Counted from the first letter of the stretch, positions 48,957-63,928 are shown. The stretch is 64,000 bases of DNA from Xiphydria camelus (GCA_963678675.1 OY783196.1:29366827-29430826), one strand, 5' to 3'. Notes: a model not told the origin generated them from the letters alone. Numbers and translations are program-made.

Positions 48957-51900
48957 CCTATATCAGAGAAATCAGATGAATAGTTATATAACTTCAATAC
49001 GGCTTTGCAAATGAAAAAGTCTACGTCGATAGGTTTTTAAAGTTCAAGGATAATGCGATAACCGCGATTTAAAGTGAAGATTAGAAATACGAACCTTTTC
49101 TATTTAGCTTTCCGTGTGTTCAATTCTACACACCCGACGTTCCAACGCATTCTCTCCCCAAAATCGACTGCCCGCGGCTCGCGCACAGCACCGCACGTCG
49201 ACGCTACGCCGCGGTGTGCGACGCGAGTGGCACTCGCGTCGAGTTACGCCATAATATACGCGTTATAGTCCGTGCTAATTTGACAGGGAACGCCCGGCGA
49301 CGTGAATTTGCGTTACTAGCGGAGTACGCGCGTTTTGGGAGCAGGGGCAAAGGATGTGCTCGACTGGGGAGGGGGGCACGGGTCGCGACGCAATCTACCC
49401 CCACGAGCAACGCCGAGTTTTGTTACGTAGACGCGAGAGAGGATGCGTCTTTGGGGATGAATATTCGCGCGCTCTGAGCACGGTCTCTCTACCCGTCAGT
49501 TTCCGTACGAAGGGTCTGCCGCCGGAAGAGCCGAGAACCCGGTGGTGTTGCACGAGAGGGTCGACACTCTCCTGTCCCTCTCTGGTTCCTCCGGATGCCT
49601 GGATTAGTCGCGCTTGAGGTACCAGGGTAGTCACGAAGTGAACCGGGATGAGAGTGTAATCTACACCGATTATCTCTAGAGTTTTGACGACATCGATCAA
49701 GATCGGACGATAAATGTAATACCTCCGAATGGACATCACCCCCCTCTCGCGATTTCGAAGCCCACGATTGGCCCCGGTGACGCGAAAGAAAATCAGTTAT
49801 CTCGAGAATCGCAATAATTCCGGCTTGTTCTCCGGAAGGCGGAAGGAAAAGGGCGGAGGGAGGCGACGCGTGGAAGCACTTTACGGGCGGAAGTTCCCCG
49901 CGAAGAAAATAAATACGCCGAAGAGAGGAGGTGGAGGACGATCGTAAACCAGTTCACGGGGGGGGTAGGGTTAGACGAGCACTGGCGGTGACAGGAAATT
50001 TAAATAAAGATTCCCCGCGAAAGCGCCTTGTTACGTGAGCCTGCGGAGTCGATCTCGCGAGTTCGCGGTACACGGAATGAACTGCATTTAAATTCCGTTC
50101 GTACAATGTTGATCGGGAGTCGACTTTGGCACGGCGAGAAATTCGCAGACTTGGAAATTTCGCGAAGCTGCTTCGTTTTTTAATTTCAAGAGCCTCGATA
50201 GACTAAAAGAAAGCGGAGCAGCCGCCTGACAGCGAGCCTCAATAGGCTATCTGTACTCGGCGTATCGTTTGTACCCGTTTGTGTGTGTGTGAGAGAGGTA
50301 TCGATATTCCCGGGGCTTTTTCGACACGTAATATAAATTACGAGAGGTACTTCCGCGTTCGCTCCACCGTGAAACGCTCCGCGAGGCTAGAGGAGCGCAA
50401 GAAGGAGACAAAGGAAGAGAAGCCTGCCGCTCGGCATATAGAATTCCGTGAAGGACACTATCGTTCGACGACGTCCGGCGAACAGTCGTCGCGTACCTGG
50501 AGTTCGTGGAGTTCCGAACGAGTTTACCGCGCAAGTTTCACTTCATTACGGTCTACCTATAACATTCACGGGATATTCGCCCGGCTTGGCGGATCGTTTC
50601 GATTGCGGCGCGGTACAACTTGGCGCTCGAAATGAAAGACATCTCGAAGGGCGCGCGCGGCTGTACGCGTACTGTACAGCCGTGTTTACACACAGCCGTG
50701 TCCACGTAGGTGCGTACCCAACACCGAGAAAACCGAAGCAAGACGGCCGAGTCGGCAACTCGAGTTACCTCACCGAGACACCGCGGCGAAGAATCCCATT
50801 CCCCGGCTCGCAAGCCTCCACCTGTTCCCCGCGCCATACTCCAGCCACAAAGCGGATCGAGAAGTTACTCGGGAGATAAAGTTGAGGCCAAGAGCGCGCA
50901 TCGGACCGGGAATATTAATCCACCGTCCCCCGTTTGGCATCGCTCGGGTATCCTCTGTTGTTCTCGCAGCCGTTCCTCGGCATATCGATTTCTGATGCCT
51001 GAGATCTCGTTATTTTAATGATCGCCTCCACGCGCGCGCGCCATCTCCGAGTATAGTTAACGTTCTCCGCCGCGCTTTCGACCGGCGAGAAATTGCATAG
51101 CAATCGCCTTCCGGGCCCAAAGTCGAACGCGCTATTAGGTACAGTAAGTTGTGCTCAAGACGGCGGTATAGCGATGAATTTTACGGAGTACATATGCATA
51201 ATTAGGCCACGCTCATACTCGACCTCTCGGTCTAAACACTCGTCATCTATCCGCTTCCTATCTACGTCGCCGGTAAACTCGAAAAATTGTATTATTGATA
51301 TCATTCAGAATTACGCCCCTTTCAATCACGACTACTTCGTTAACCCTCTAACTCTTCATTATATCGATATCAAACTTCTCCTAGTCCGAAGTATACCTAC
51401 GATTATCGAGAAAGCACCTATCCTAACAACGCGACACGGAAAAAAGTTGACAGCTAATGAGATAATTCCACGCGAAACCGAGTCCAGCTCTTTATCCCTC
51501 AATATATATATATATATATATAACGAACACGACTCTCGCCCCTATTTCATCTTTTGGTCAGACGCGAAGGGAATCGCACGCGAGGTGGATGTACGAAGCG
51601 CGAAGAAGAGGGAAGGTGAGCGTTGGAGCACTCGTCGAAACTTAATTAAAACCAAGACAGATGACGCGCGGAGGTATAGTTGGACGGAAACTCGGTAACC
51701 GGGTGGCGCCCGAGGATTTACCACGTCGAGAGAGACGTTTTCGTCGAAAGAGGAGTAGAGGGCGACGACGGGGGACGAACGAGCGAGGGAGTACGAGGGA
51801 CGGTGGGCGGAGGGGCGGTGGTAGACCGGAAAGTTGGCCGGAGTTGGCTGAAGACTGGTATTAATCAAATGAAGCGGTTTCTGTTACACCCGGCGCGAAG

Positions 51901-53727
51901 ATAGGTGTCGGGTGCCCGGCCGCTCGCGGGGGATAATCAATCTGGAGAATTAGATCAGATAGCTCATAGGGTCCGCGGGTAAAATCGTGGCTTCTGTTTA
52001 CGTAGTGGATGTTACGTATAAGTATACACATACGCGGGGCGACGACCGCCCCGGTAATTTTAAAGGCTCCGCGAAGATCGATCAAAGGTTTTGTCGGAGG
52101 TCGACCTTAGTTCCGATCTTTCGTATCGGTCCGTTTCGCTCGTCGAGGCTGAGTGGCGCGAAGGGAATCTTGATAACGCATCAAAGTAAAGATTGAAACA
52201 GAGTTTGTAAAGATTCGGCAATGTGGTACCTAAGCAATAATTGTTACATTATGATGTCCGCGATGCCACCTGAACGTATACCGAGTATTATTTTAAATTT
52301 ATGATGGATGTGTTATTTAATTATGCCGCGATGACATTTAAAAGCCTTTGTCGCGTTTATTGAAATATTTGGCGTGGAAATCAGTTTGGGAGGCAAAAAA
52401 TAACTTTCTTTTCGATGCTGATCGATTGCCGCCTGTCGATATAAGTATGTATAATAAGTGTGAGTCGAGCCAGTATCAGTAACCATGGCGATCTCAACAC
52501 TGGCCTAACTTCGATTGACGACGCTCGGCGACTAATATCTTGCCAGATGTCGGGATCGTTAATCCAACGACAAACTTTTCTCGGACCTACGGTGGTATAC
52601 GTTCGCCCTACGCGCGTTACGGGGTCTTTTTCACAATGACGTCGCGATCCGCATACCCCCCGCCCTACTTTAAGCAGCAGCCGCATTCGCTTAGATATAC
52701 GCGCGCGAAACTGTTCTTGGTATAGAAAAGTTCCGAAACGAGGGTACCCACCTACGCGCACGTGAGCTACACGTGGGTGTAGAGAAATACGCCTCCGCGA
52801 CGCGTTTTTACATACAGCGAGGCGTTCTATACGCGCGTTCCCTCGCGTCGCACAGTCCCCGTCGAATGGAAGAAGTTTCGCGATTTATCAGCGGAGCCCG
52901 TTTCGCGGCGTAAATTTACATTCAAGTTTACAAAACGGTGTCCCCGGGGTGGCATTACGCACGGGACGTCGAGCCGAACAAGTTGCAGGTCGAAGTTTTC
53001 TGATACATCGCCCCGGCAGCCGCCCGCCCTTCCCAATTGCTCCTCGGCTGCGGGGGAGCTTCGTACCCCTAATTTTAAATTACAACCCCCGCCGGATCAC
53101 GCGGAACCGAACGTGTGTGTGCTCGATTTATCCCGCCGCTGGGATTTTGCGATTATCGGCGGAAAATGTAGCGACCGGCGCCTCCTGAACGCGAAGGTGG
53201 AGGAAAGTTTCGATAACGCTGAGAGACGTCGATTTTCTGAAAGATTAATATCGCGCGTTCGATGCTGCTGGTTAATTTGCAATTAACGCGCCGCGAGATA
53301 CAACACGCTTGACCAATTCCACCGAAACCCAATTTCCGTAAGGGATGCGCGGGCTCCAATTTAGAAGATGTTACGCGAACGTGCCGAGAACTACCCCCGG
53401 AACGATGGAGCATTTCGGACGCACGTACCCGGGGTTTTATCCTTCCGCGGGGATTTCGCGGCCGGCGAATAGGGTACACCTACGTACGTCGGGCGCGGGG
53501 ACGCCGGAGAAATTTAGCTGTTACGGGGCAAACGATAAAGATAAAAAGGGAGTACACAGCGTGGTGCATGTACCTCTTAGATATCCGCACCGTAGGTACC
53601 GACCTCGGACGGCGGAACGGAATTTTTATGAAGATTGAATTCGTTCATCTCCATAAGTTTAAGAAGTATTTTGAATTTCAAATTGCGCACGAAACACGTT
53701 TCCGGGGGGAGGGAGATGGCGAGGAGG
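48957..53727. other. No gene recognised
   Basis: CpG-rich noncoding DNA. A (TA)n run lies at about 51501-51522. No supported exon. Confidence 0.5.
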
Positions 53728-54486
53728 CAATTTTCGAGCACTCGTAACTGCAGGACTATCATCCACTTCCGCGCATACCTGTACACCCCCCGCGAATTTA
53801 CTTTGTCCGACTGCTGCGAAACGTAGAGGTGTTCGCAGTTGAAATTATCCGGGTGCGCCGAGTCAACGCGCGGAGATGTACGGTTCGGAGTGGACGGAGG
53901 GATCGTGTTTACGCGGGGCAGGGGTAGGTACACAATGGACGTACGGAGTTCTGGACGTTAATGGGTCGGACGGCGAACTGCAACGAGTACCCACGGGTGC
54001 AGCTCGCCAATTGCGGATGCACGAGATACCTACGCGATACTCTTGGAGGGTGCTCGCGCAACGAAATTGTTGGTGGAATTCCGCAGTCTCGTGGTAGAAT
54101 CACAATTATTTCGTTGGCTGCGAACTTTTCGCAATTGTCGAGCACGTAACTGCGCAAATATCGTCCGGGCGTGCTCTACTTACATACGCGCGAACTTGCA
54201 CCCCTCCGCGAATATACTTTACTCGATTCTGGCGCGAAACGCCGGTGCTTGCAGTTCGAATTACGTCGGTGTGCGCCGGTTCCGCGCGGCGAAGCACGTT
54301 TTAAACTGCAGGGTGGACGGGGGAATCGCGCTAACGCGGGATAAGTGTACGATGTACGTTAATGGTGTTGGACAACGGATTGCAACGAGCCCTCGTAGGT
54401 GTCATCCGTTGTTATGGTACGCGCTCGAGTGCTCTCGAGTTACCGTACGATCATTTGGCGGAATCACGATTATTTCGTTACGTATA
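53728..54486. repeat. Diverged tandem duplication (~360-400 bp unit)
   Basis: Unit 1 is about 53728-54118 and unit 2 about 54131-54486. The same order of landmarks recurs: TTTTCGAGCACTCGTAACTG versus TGTCGAGCACGTAACTG; CCGCGAATTTACTTT versus CCGCGAATATACTTTACTCG; GTTCGCAGTTGAAATTA versus CTTGCAGTTCGAATTACG; GTGCGCCGAG versus GTGCGCCGGT; GGACGTTAATGG versus TGTACGTTAATGG; and ending AGAATCACAATTATTTCGTT versus GGAATCACGATTATTTCGTT. Substitutions and indels are numerous, so the duplication is old. Reading frames are not shared, so I do not call it coding. Confidence 0.65.
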
Positions 54487-55915
54487 CGACTTGTTAAGGA
54501 TTTGCCGTGAAATTACAACATTTTGTCATTTATTTCGTGACGACGAAAAGTCCTCCGAATATTTAAAGAGATGATTAAGACACGATTGATCGATATCTAG
54601 ATCACTGTGTACAATACGCGTTTGAAAAGAGTACACGGGGGGTTATAAGAATGACCTCGTTGACCGCAATCTGAAATATTATAGTAGAGGGCTTTCTCTT
54701 TATTTTTATGTGACCACACCTACGGCAGAGGGGTCGGATATCTCAAGGGATAACTGCAAGGGTCGTCTCGCAGTGGTCAGCGATCTCGTTTTCAATCTGT
54801 GCCATAACTTCGGAAAAATAAATGCTCCCAGCTTCAGCTACTCGGACGAAAAATACGAAGGTTTCATATTCGCCGCGATCCAATTCTCGCGTCAAATACG
54901 ATGTTCGGGCTATCCGCCAATCCCGTCGATAATAATTAATGTTCCTTTACGCCATGATGTAATTGGCGCAAAGCCCAAATATCGCGCACGATAAATATGC
55001 ATTAAAATGAAGATTGAACCCTTTAAAAACGCCAATTTTTATTTGAAATTGTAAATTGAGCTTCCACACCCCTCATCCTACATACATTATACCTAGAGCT
55101 TGCTAGATATAGCTCTAGCCATTACGATGCGGATGTTGAGGTTGATATAGCCGCGGTATTCGAACTAACAAGAAGTAAACAGTCTTGGTTTTTAATTCCA
55201 CGGCAATTAAGGAAGCTAACTGGTGTTATATGAACGATAAAATACGTAAGACCGAGAAGTCGAGTTCTGAAACTATACACTACTTTTATTTAAAGTGATA
55301 TACAATAATTGATATTAAAATAATCCAACGACAGTATTAAGTAAAGTATTATCTAGACTATAAAATGTATCAGTGCCGTCCATGATAACTCGTTTTATAC
55401 GTATTTTCCTGTGAAAAAAATGCAATGATTTTTCTCGATTGTACGGAAAATTGCCGAAACTGTCGACATTTTGATTCTTATTATTACCTCGTTGCCTGCT
55501 CGAAATCCAAGAAACGAAGATAATTTTGATCCTACTTGTATGACTAACGTACACGTATCTTATACATATAATAATACTTATACGGATTATAACTTACGAC
55601 CATTATTAATATTGTAAATATACAATTTGTTAAGAAATGCGTGAGACCCTTGACTCGTGGTTCTAAACGACGGGGGGAAATCGCAGGGATACAAAAATTG
55701 ATATTTCTCGAGGAATTTTTGTATAAAAGTTTGAATTCTGTCAAATTTGATTCCAAAACCCATTGCCCGATGACGAACGATGATTGTAAAATTAGACGCG
55801 CGTACTCGCAGTTCGCAATCATTCCGTACCTCCGCATTTACTTCAACGCGGTTTAGCACCTTTTATCGTGTCCATTCACCCGTTGTCAGCCACATTACAT
55901 ACTCTACAGTCTTTC
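54487..55915. other. Transition into AT-richer DNA downstream of Abi
   Basis: The composition shifts here from CpG-rich to AT-rich. No supported exon. The right part may contain the end of an extended Abi 3' UTR. A short palindrome CTAGAGCT/AGCTCTAG lies near 55092-55117. Confidence 0.5.
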
Positions 55916-55921
55916 TTTATT
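55916..55921 (-). terminator. Candidate Abi polyadenylation signal
   Basis: Reads AATAAA on the minus strand about 330 nt downstream of the Abi stop codon. Position and hexamer fit. Other AATAAA-like hexamers exist further downstream, so usage is unproven. Confidence 0.4.
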
Positions 55922-56248
55922 TTCATAATGCATCTATACTTCATCTAATCATTGGTAAATTACGCGTACCAGCGAGGTTTGCCCACTGAAAATCTATATT
56001 GGACGAACACCCGGACTAAAAATATTTTCATGCTCCATTCAGTTGTGTTTAAAGGAGGTAGGATAGGTCCTACAATTGTACGACGATCGCGCGATTGCTT
56101 TCAGAGTGGTTTGACAGTGGTTTCTCTGATCTGGAAACCGATATCGTTAATGAACCGGAAGATCTATTCTCGCGGAGCTCTCAAAGCAGTCGAATGGCGG
56201 CGTTATTGGACGATTGTTGAGAAATTAGAGTTTCGAAAAATTTCGCGA

Positions 56249-58858
<2,610 letters not shown>

Positions 58859-60475
58859 ATGAATGATCTCTTGAAAGAGTTGGAGTCTTTGAAGATCGCG
58901 GGAAGTCTCGCAGATGACAATTTCTGGAGCAAGTGTATGGAAGTATTCGAGAGGACGTTCGTTCCGCAAAAATCAATCGGAACGGATCGTCCGTGCGAGG
59001 AGAAAGATTTTAAAGAATACAGACTGATAGTGGATCGAAATTTGAGAATAATTAAATGCATGCTACAGCATATTTTAGAAAAGAGACACGATCTAAATAT
59101 CAATACTGCTTTGGTCCAAGAGTTCCTGATACGATTAATTATAATAATCGGCGAGCAAAACGAAAAAAGCATTTGGAATACCGCAGAGTCTGTCATTATT
59201 TCTAATGAGCTAAAGGCTGGAGTTTGTATCTTATTGGGATGTGAAAATATTTCACAAGCTTTGACGAGCCCCGAAGATAGGTTGAATGCAATTTTAACTG
59301 CATTGCGACCTAAATTGTTGAAAGAGACATGGAAAACGTATCCAGCAGCTATTGCTTGTTATAAATGGATATTATTCGAAGTCGAGGTTGGTATATGGAG
59401 AAATTGTCTACTTTTTGTATATGTCGAGTACAGCTAATGTATTTACTACCATTTGTGTTATACTTCTAGGAGCCAAAATTATTAAAATGCATTGAAAATG
59501 TACTTCCAACAGCGCTAATAATTTTAGACGATTATATGCCAGAAAATAAGATCATCGGGCTGGAATGTATAAATAAAATAATCCAGCATGTCGTTATGGT
59601 AATAAATGACCTTTGATAAAGTATCTCGAATAATGGGGGCATTGACGCTATTGCTCTCATTTGTTATCTCTTGTATATCCTTTCAGAATAAAGGATTTGT
59701 CCACTCTGGCTATGCCGAAGTAGTTTATCACACGCTGAAACGCTTAACTCATCAACGAGAAGCAAAGTTCATTGATCCTTTATACAAGAGTATAGCCAAT
59801 GTTTTAGCAACTTTTGAATGTTGCGAGGAAACTTCAAGTACGGAGGTTCGTCGAATACCGTAAACCTGCATTGTAATACCATAGAAATGGACTGTAAAAT
59901 AATTTAATCATTAATTGACAGTGGACGAAACGTGACGATGTATTGGCAACGCTTTTGGATAATATGGAGTGCGAGCACGACCTGGAACTACGTTATTGTT
60001 ACATGTCAAGCTTATCGCCACTTTTAACTCATATTGGCTGTGCCAAATGGTGCAAAAGACTGATTAGGATACTTTCGGAATATTGCGTATATCATTCCGA
60101 ATTGAGGACGCTCAGAGTTACTTTGGAGGTACGAGTATTAATTATATCGTCGCGTGCTGCATTTTCCAATTTCTGCAAAACTTAAGCCCAACATTTTCTT
60201 TTCAGGTTGCAAAAGTAATGCTCCTTACGTTTTATCCCCGAATTCCAGCCCATGCTGTTACCCTTTATACCGTATTGCTAAAGCTCTATTGCGATTTGCA
60301 CGACACTCCAGTTTTCGATAAGAAGCTCGTGCAAAATTTAGAAGATTGCATTTGCTTGTTGTACAAATTAACGCCAACTGTTGGCAACGTGGTCACGCGT
60401 GACGATCGAATACCGCTAATTATACGAAATAATCTTAGGCTAGATTGTACGGGCGATGTGAAATACTTCAGTTAA
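58859..60475 (+). CDS. Tti2: TELO2-interacting protein 2 (TTI2)
   Basis: TTI2 joins TELO2 and TTI1 in the TTT complex, which with HSP90/R2TP stabilises PIKK kinases (mTOR, ATM, ATR, DNA-PK family). I reconstruct five exons: 58859-59386, 59470-59598, 59687-59845, 59922-60128 and 60206-60475 (stop). All are phase 0 with GT-AG introns of 76-88 nt, giving 430 aa. The protein is all-helical and HEAT-like. Recognition rests on LILDDYMPENKIIGLECINKI-type sequence across exon 2, a family hallmark (LDDY-x-x-ENKI-x-G), with the following HSGYAEVVYHTLKRL, the ELRYCYMSSLSPLL repeat and the C-terminal TFYPRIPAH region. The protein is somewhat shorter than the mammalian one. The start is the first ATG after an AT-rich leader, in frame with the conserved body. 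It diverges from Abi, and the P450 follows 651 bp downstream on the same strand. Confidence 0.88.
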
Positions 60476-60649
60476 ATATTAATGATAATATTTATGAGCC
60501 GCGTTGAAACGTAACATGTATGTATTGTATGATTTTTAAGTTTTTTCCGTATTTTTGTTGAGACAAAATGAAGAGCCTTGCACCAACTACTTGAAAAAAA
60601 TTATAATGTTTATTTGCCCCTAAGATGTATATACCTATACAGTCAGAAC

Positions 60650-60688
60650 TACCACGAGTTTGTAGACTCTGTGAAAGACGAACTCGTG
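60650..60688. repeat. Small hairpin in the TTI2 3' region
   Basis: ACCACGAGTT and AACTCGTGG(T-like G) flank a ~19-nt loop, forming ~9-10 base pairs. ACTCGTGG recurs ~80 nt further on (near 60770-60778). Confidence 0.5.
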
Positions 60689-60931
60689 GGAGTACAGCAT
60701 ATCTTTTCTTGACGATTGCCCTTTTGTTCCTCTTTGAAGTCCCTTGTTGATTGCTATTCGTGACATCTCACTCGTGGGATTAAAATGTTCAGTTGCAATA
60801 AGATTACCATGCAGTCTATGTTCTTTCATAAATTCATTCCCGTTGTTACTGAAATGTAGGATACATGCTCGTAATATTACATGTGCTACTGAACAATTGA
60901 CGCTTACCGATATCCATGTACTTGTATTAAA

Positions 60932-60937
60932 AATAAA
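60932..60937 (+). terminator. Candidate TTI2 polyadenylation signal
   Basis: AATAAA about 460 nt after the TTI2 stop and ~190 nt before the P450 start codon. It is the clearest canonical hexamer in the interval. Usage is inferred. Confidence 0.4.
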
Positions 60938-61126
60938 GTCTTATATGTATACAATGCAGTAACTATATATCCCTATTATTCCCATTACCGATAAGTCATA
61001 ACTAAAATTAAATGTTTGTAATCCGTGTCAGTACTAACACATATATATATATATATATATATACTTGCAGTAGCTTGCATTATGTGCGCAGTTTCGCTCG
61101 GTACACAGTGGTGAACGCATTACATT

Positions 61127-63928
61127 ATGTCGCTGATTCTAATAATTGTTTTCCTCCTTGCTCTGATCTACAAGTTGTATCATTTTGTAGTAGATAAACC
61201 ACCGAATACTCCACCAGGTGAATATTACTTCTCCTGTATTATAATTTCTAGTGCATTGAACGTCATTAAAAAAAACCGAGATTTAAAAATATTCGCATTT
61301 AAACTACATTTAAAAAGTCTATTAATGTCAACCAACGTTCACATACGTGTTCGACGTTAATTTTAACAATCGATTCTAGTTTATAGGAAAAAATTTTAAT
61401 ATGTATGTATATTAGAGACTCATTCAAAAAAAAGCTTTTTTAATTCTTTTGGCGCGCACTAAAACGTTAGTATTTAATGTAACTTTGAATATGTCGCCCG
61501 GTGCACATTCTCACTCAATATTTAGGGGCGTCTCAATCGCTTTTTCTGATTTCCATTTGAATAACACGGTGAAATTGTCGAATCATTGTTTTAGTGCTAA
61601 TTCCTTCTACGGTAAAAAAATTTCCCGTGAAAAATTAGAAAAATTGAGTTTTAGGTGTAATTGACGTAAAGAAATATTATTTTTAATTATTAAATAAAAT
61701 TAAATGGTAACCACGAGGGAATAAATTGTGCAACTGATTCCCCTATAATTACCCCTATCATTTAATTGTATTTAATAATTAAAAATAACATTTCTTTACG
61801 TCAATTACACCTAAAACTCTCAATTTTTCTAATTTTTGGCGGGGAAATTTTTTTACCGTAGAAGGAATTAATACTAAACCAATGATTCAACAATTTCACC
61901 GTGTTATTCAAATGGAAATCAGAAAAAGCGATTGCGGCATCCCTAAATATTGAGTGAGAATGTGCACCCGGCGACATATTCAAAGTTACATTAAATACAT
62001 ACTAACGTTTTAAGTGCCCGCCAAAAGAATTAATTAAAAAAGCTTTTTTTTGAATCAGTCTAATGTATATCTCTCATTACTTTAGGTATACCTAGACTTC
62101 CTATTTGGGGTAGTTACTGGTTATTGCTCTGGGGTAATTATGAATTTCCATATGAAACTATTTCGTATTACGTGAAAAAATATAAATCCAAACTAATCAG
62201 TTGCTACTTGGGACAATCTTTTACGATTATTGCAAACGACTATAAAAGCATCCAAGAACTAGTGTACAAAAAGGAGTTCGACGGTCGTCCAAATGATTCT
62301 TATTTGACGAAGATGAGAAGTTCCGGAAAACTTGGTAAGTTAATCAGACATAACACATATTCTGCTATTATCCTGCCCGGTATAATTATACATATGTTGC
62401 GCAGAAAAGTTTTCGACGCAATCGTACAGGGTTTCCAAATTTCCAATTGCAAAAATTCAGTGTTATTTATTCAGGTATCATTTTTTCGGAAGGCCCATTC
62501 TGGCAAGAGCAAAGAAGATTTGCCTTACATCATTTGAGGAATTTTGGTTTTGGTCGACGAATGGAGACATTCGAAAACTTTACTTTGGAAGAAATTGCAG
62601 TGCTGATCGATACGCTCAAAAATGGACCCATTAACGTCGAAGAAAATGTTGGTTCGAGAAATGACTGAATCGTTATATATTACTATTTCATAGCAATCGA
62701 CGATATATAGACTACAATCTTTCAAAGTCTAAAACACGTGCCATGATCTTCGAAGAAATTTATTATCTAAACGAATCGTCTATTTTCTTGACACTTTCCG
62801 GGGTCGCGTAGGCTTTTAATTAATTGGTTTCAACATCGATTGCTGTCTGATAATTATTGAACTGTCTATTGCAACGTGCAACGTCCGCCTTTGTTTAGAG
62901 CATCGTTAAAGATGACGGTACTGCGCTATTTCCGGATGTCCTTTACGCATTCTCTGCGAACACCATTTGGAATACCATAGCCGGTGAGAAGTTGGGGCGA
63001 GATGAGTACGCAAAGTTAAGGAGTCTTTCGCGATCGGCAATGGTTATACAAAGAAAGGCAGAGAGCACCGGCGGTGCAGTTGACACGGCACCTTGGTTAC
63101 GACACATTGGCGACGGTTTTGGACTTAAAGCAATCATCAGAGGAATGCAGGATATCTTTGATTTTACTCGAGTAAGTTTGTTTTTCGATTACCGTGAAAG
63201 TCCGTGCCGTACCGTGAATTTTTTTAAGAGCCCAATGTCGTACAGGTATCTTTGAACAAACAAACAGATATGTATAATGAAGAAGAAAGTCGAGGTTTCA
63301 TTGGCAAATACATACAGAAGCTGAAACAAAGCGAAAAAGACGCCTCGAACTTTTCGGACGATAAAAGACTTTTACAAGTAGTGGCCGATTTCATGTTTCC
63401 GGCATTATCACTGATACCGTCTATAACAACGACTTACATCAAGTGCCTGTTGCACAATCCCGAAGTTATGCACAAAGTACAAAGTGAGATAGACGCGGTA
63501 ATAGGCAGAGAGAGGCTGCCGACTTTAGATGACAGAAAAGGGTAAGTTTTCCTTGTATTTTCAACGCCCAATCAAATTCGAGGTTTCCATTCAGCCCTAC
63601 GAGAAAGCAACCCTCCTTGCTACGGACAGACAGCCGCTGGATCCCTGCGCAATTGTCATCCCTCTTTTCAGGCTTCCCTATACCGAAGCTACCATTCGAG
63701 AGTGCCTCAGGATAGAAACCACTGTACCACTCTCTGTACTCCACAAATGCACGGAGAGCTCCACTCTTTGTGGATACGACGTTCCGGTCGGTACACTTTT
63801 GGTTACTAATCTGGCGGCTATGCATAAGGATCCTGATCTGTTCGAAGAACCCGATAAATTCATTCCCGAGAGGTTTTTAACAGGGAACGGCCAGCTTGGA
63901 AAGGACTACACGCTTCCCTTTGGCGCTG
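61127..63928 (+). CDS. Cyp304a1: Cytochrome P450, CYP2 clan, CYP304A-like (3' end outside window)
   Basis: A microsomal heme-thiolate monooxygenase. Its substrate cannot be told from sequence. Six exons are visible: 61127-61217, 62086-62334, 62475-62647, 62899-63171, 63246-63541 and 63672-63928, all in consistent phase with GT-AG introns, giving 446 aa so far. Residues 1-22 form the N-terminal membrane anchor, followed by the proline hinge PPNTPPGIPRLP. The C-helix has WQEQR (123-127). ExxR is E371-R374 (ECLR), and PERF is 426-429. The last visible residues are PFGAG, so the heme-binding cysteine lies in the next exon beyond the window edge. The I-helix is atypical: D310 is followed by FMFPALSLIPS, with no A/G-G-x-E/D-T-T. 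From memory of the family, this and KEFDGRP point to CYP304; that subfamily call is less certain than the P450 call. Intron 1 is mostly a palindromic element. Confidence 0.93.
61412..62063. mobile_element. Large palindromic element in P450 intron 1
   Basis: Arms of ~294 bp (61412-61705) and ~306 bp (61758-62063) are near-perfect reverse complements around a ~50 nt centre. Ends are TTAGAGACTCATTCAAAAAA and its inverse TTTTTTTGAATCAGTCTAA. Each arm includes TTTGGCGCGCACT/TTTGGCGGGCACT and AATATGTCGCCCGGTGCACA-type blocks. It has no transposase. Mirrored open frames on both strands come from the symmetry. The right end lies 22 nt before the exon 2 acceptor. A TA target site is only partly preserved. 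Confidence 0.9.

Larger units (their letters stand above)
60476..61126. other. TTI2 3' flank and P450 upstream region
   Basis: Probable TTI2 3' UTR, with a small hairpin at 60650-60688 and a polyadenylation hexamer at 60932. It then continues into the P450 leader, with a (TA)n run at about 61037-61063. Confidence 0.5.

Noticed and set aside
61037..61063. (TA)n run before the P450 start as a TATA box
   Set aside because: A long dinucleotide repeat is a microsatellite and cannot be taken as a core promoter without a start-site map.
61449..61983. Two near-identical ~60-71 aa open frames on opposite strands (both containing NMSPGAHSHSIFR)
   Set aside because: They are mirror images created by the palindromic element in the P450 intron, not genes.
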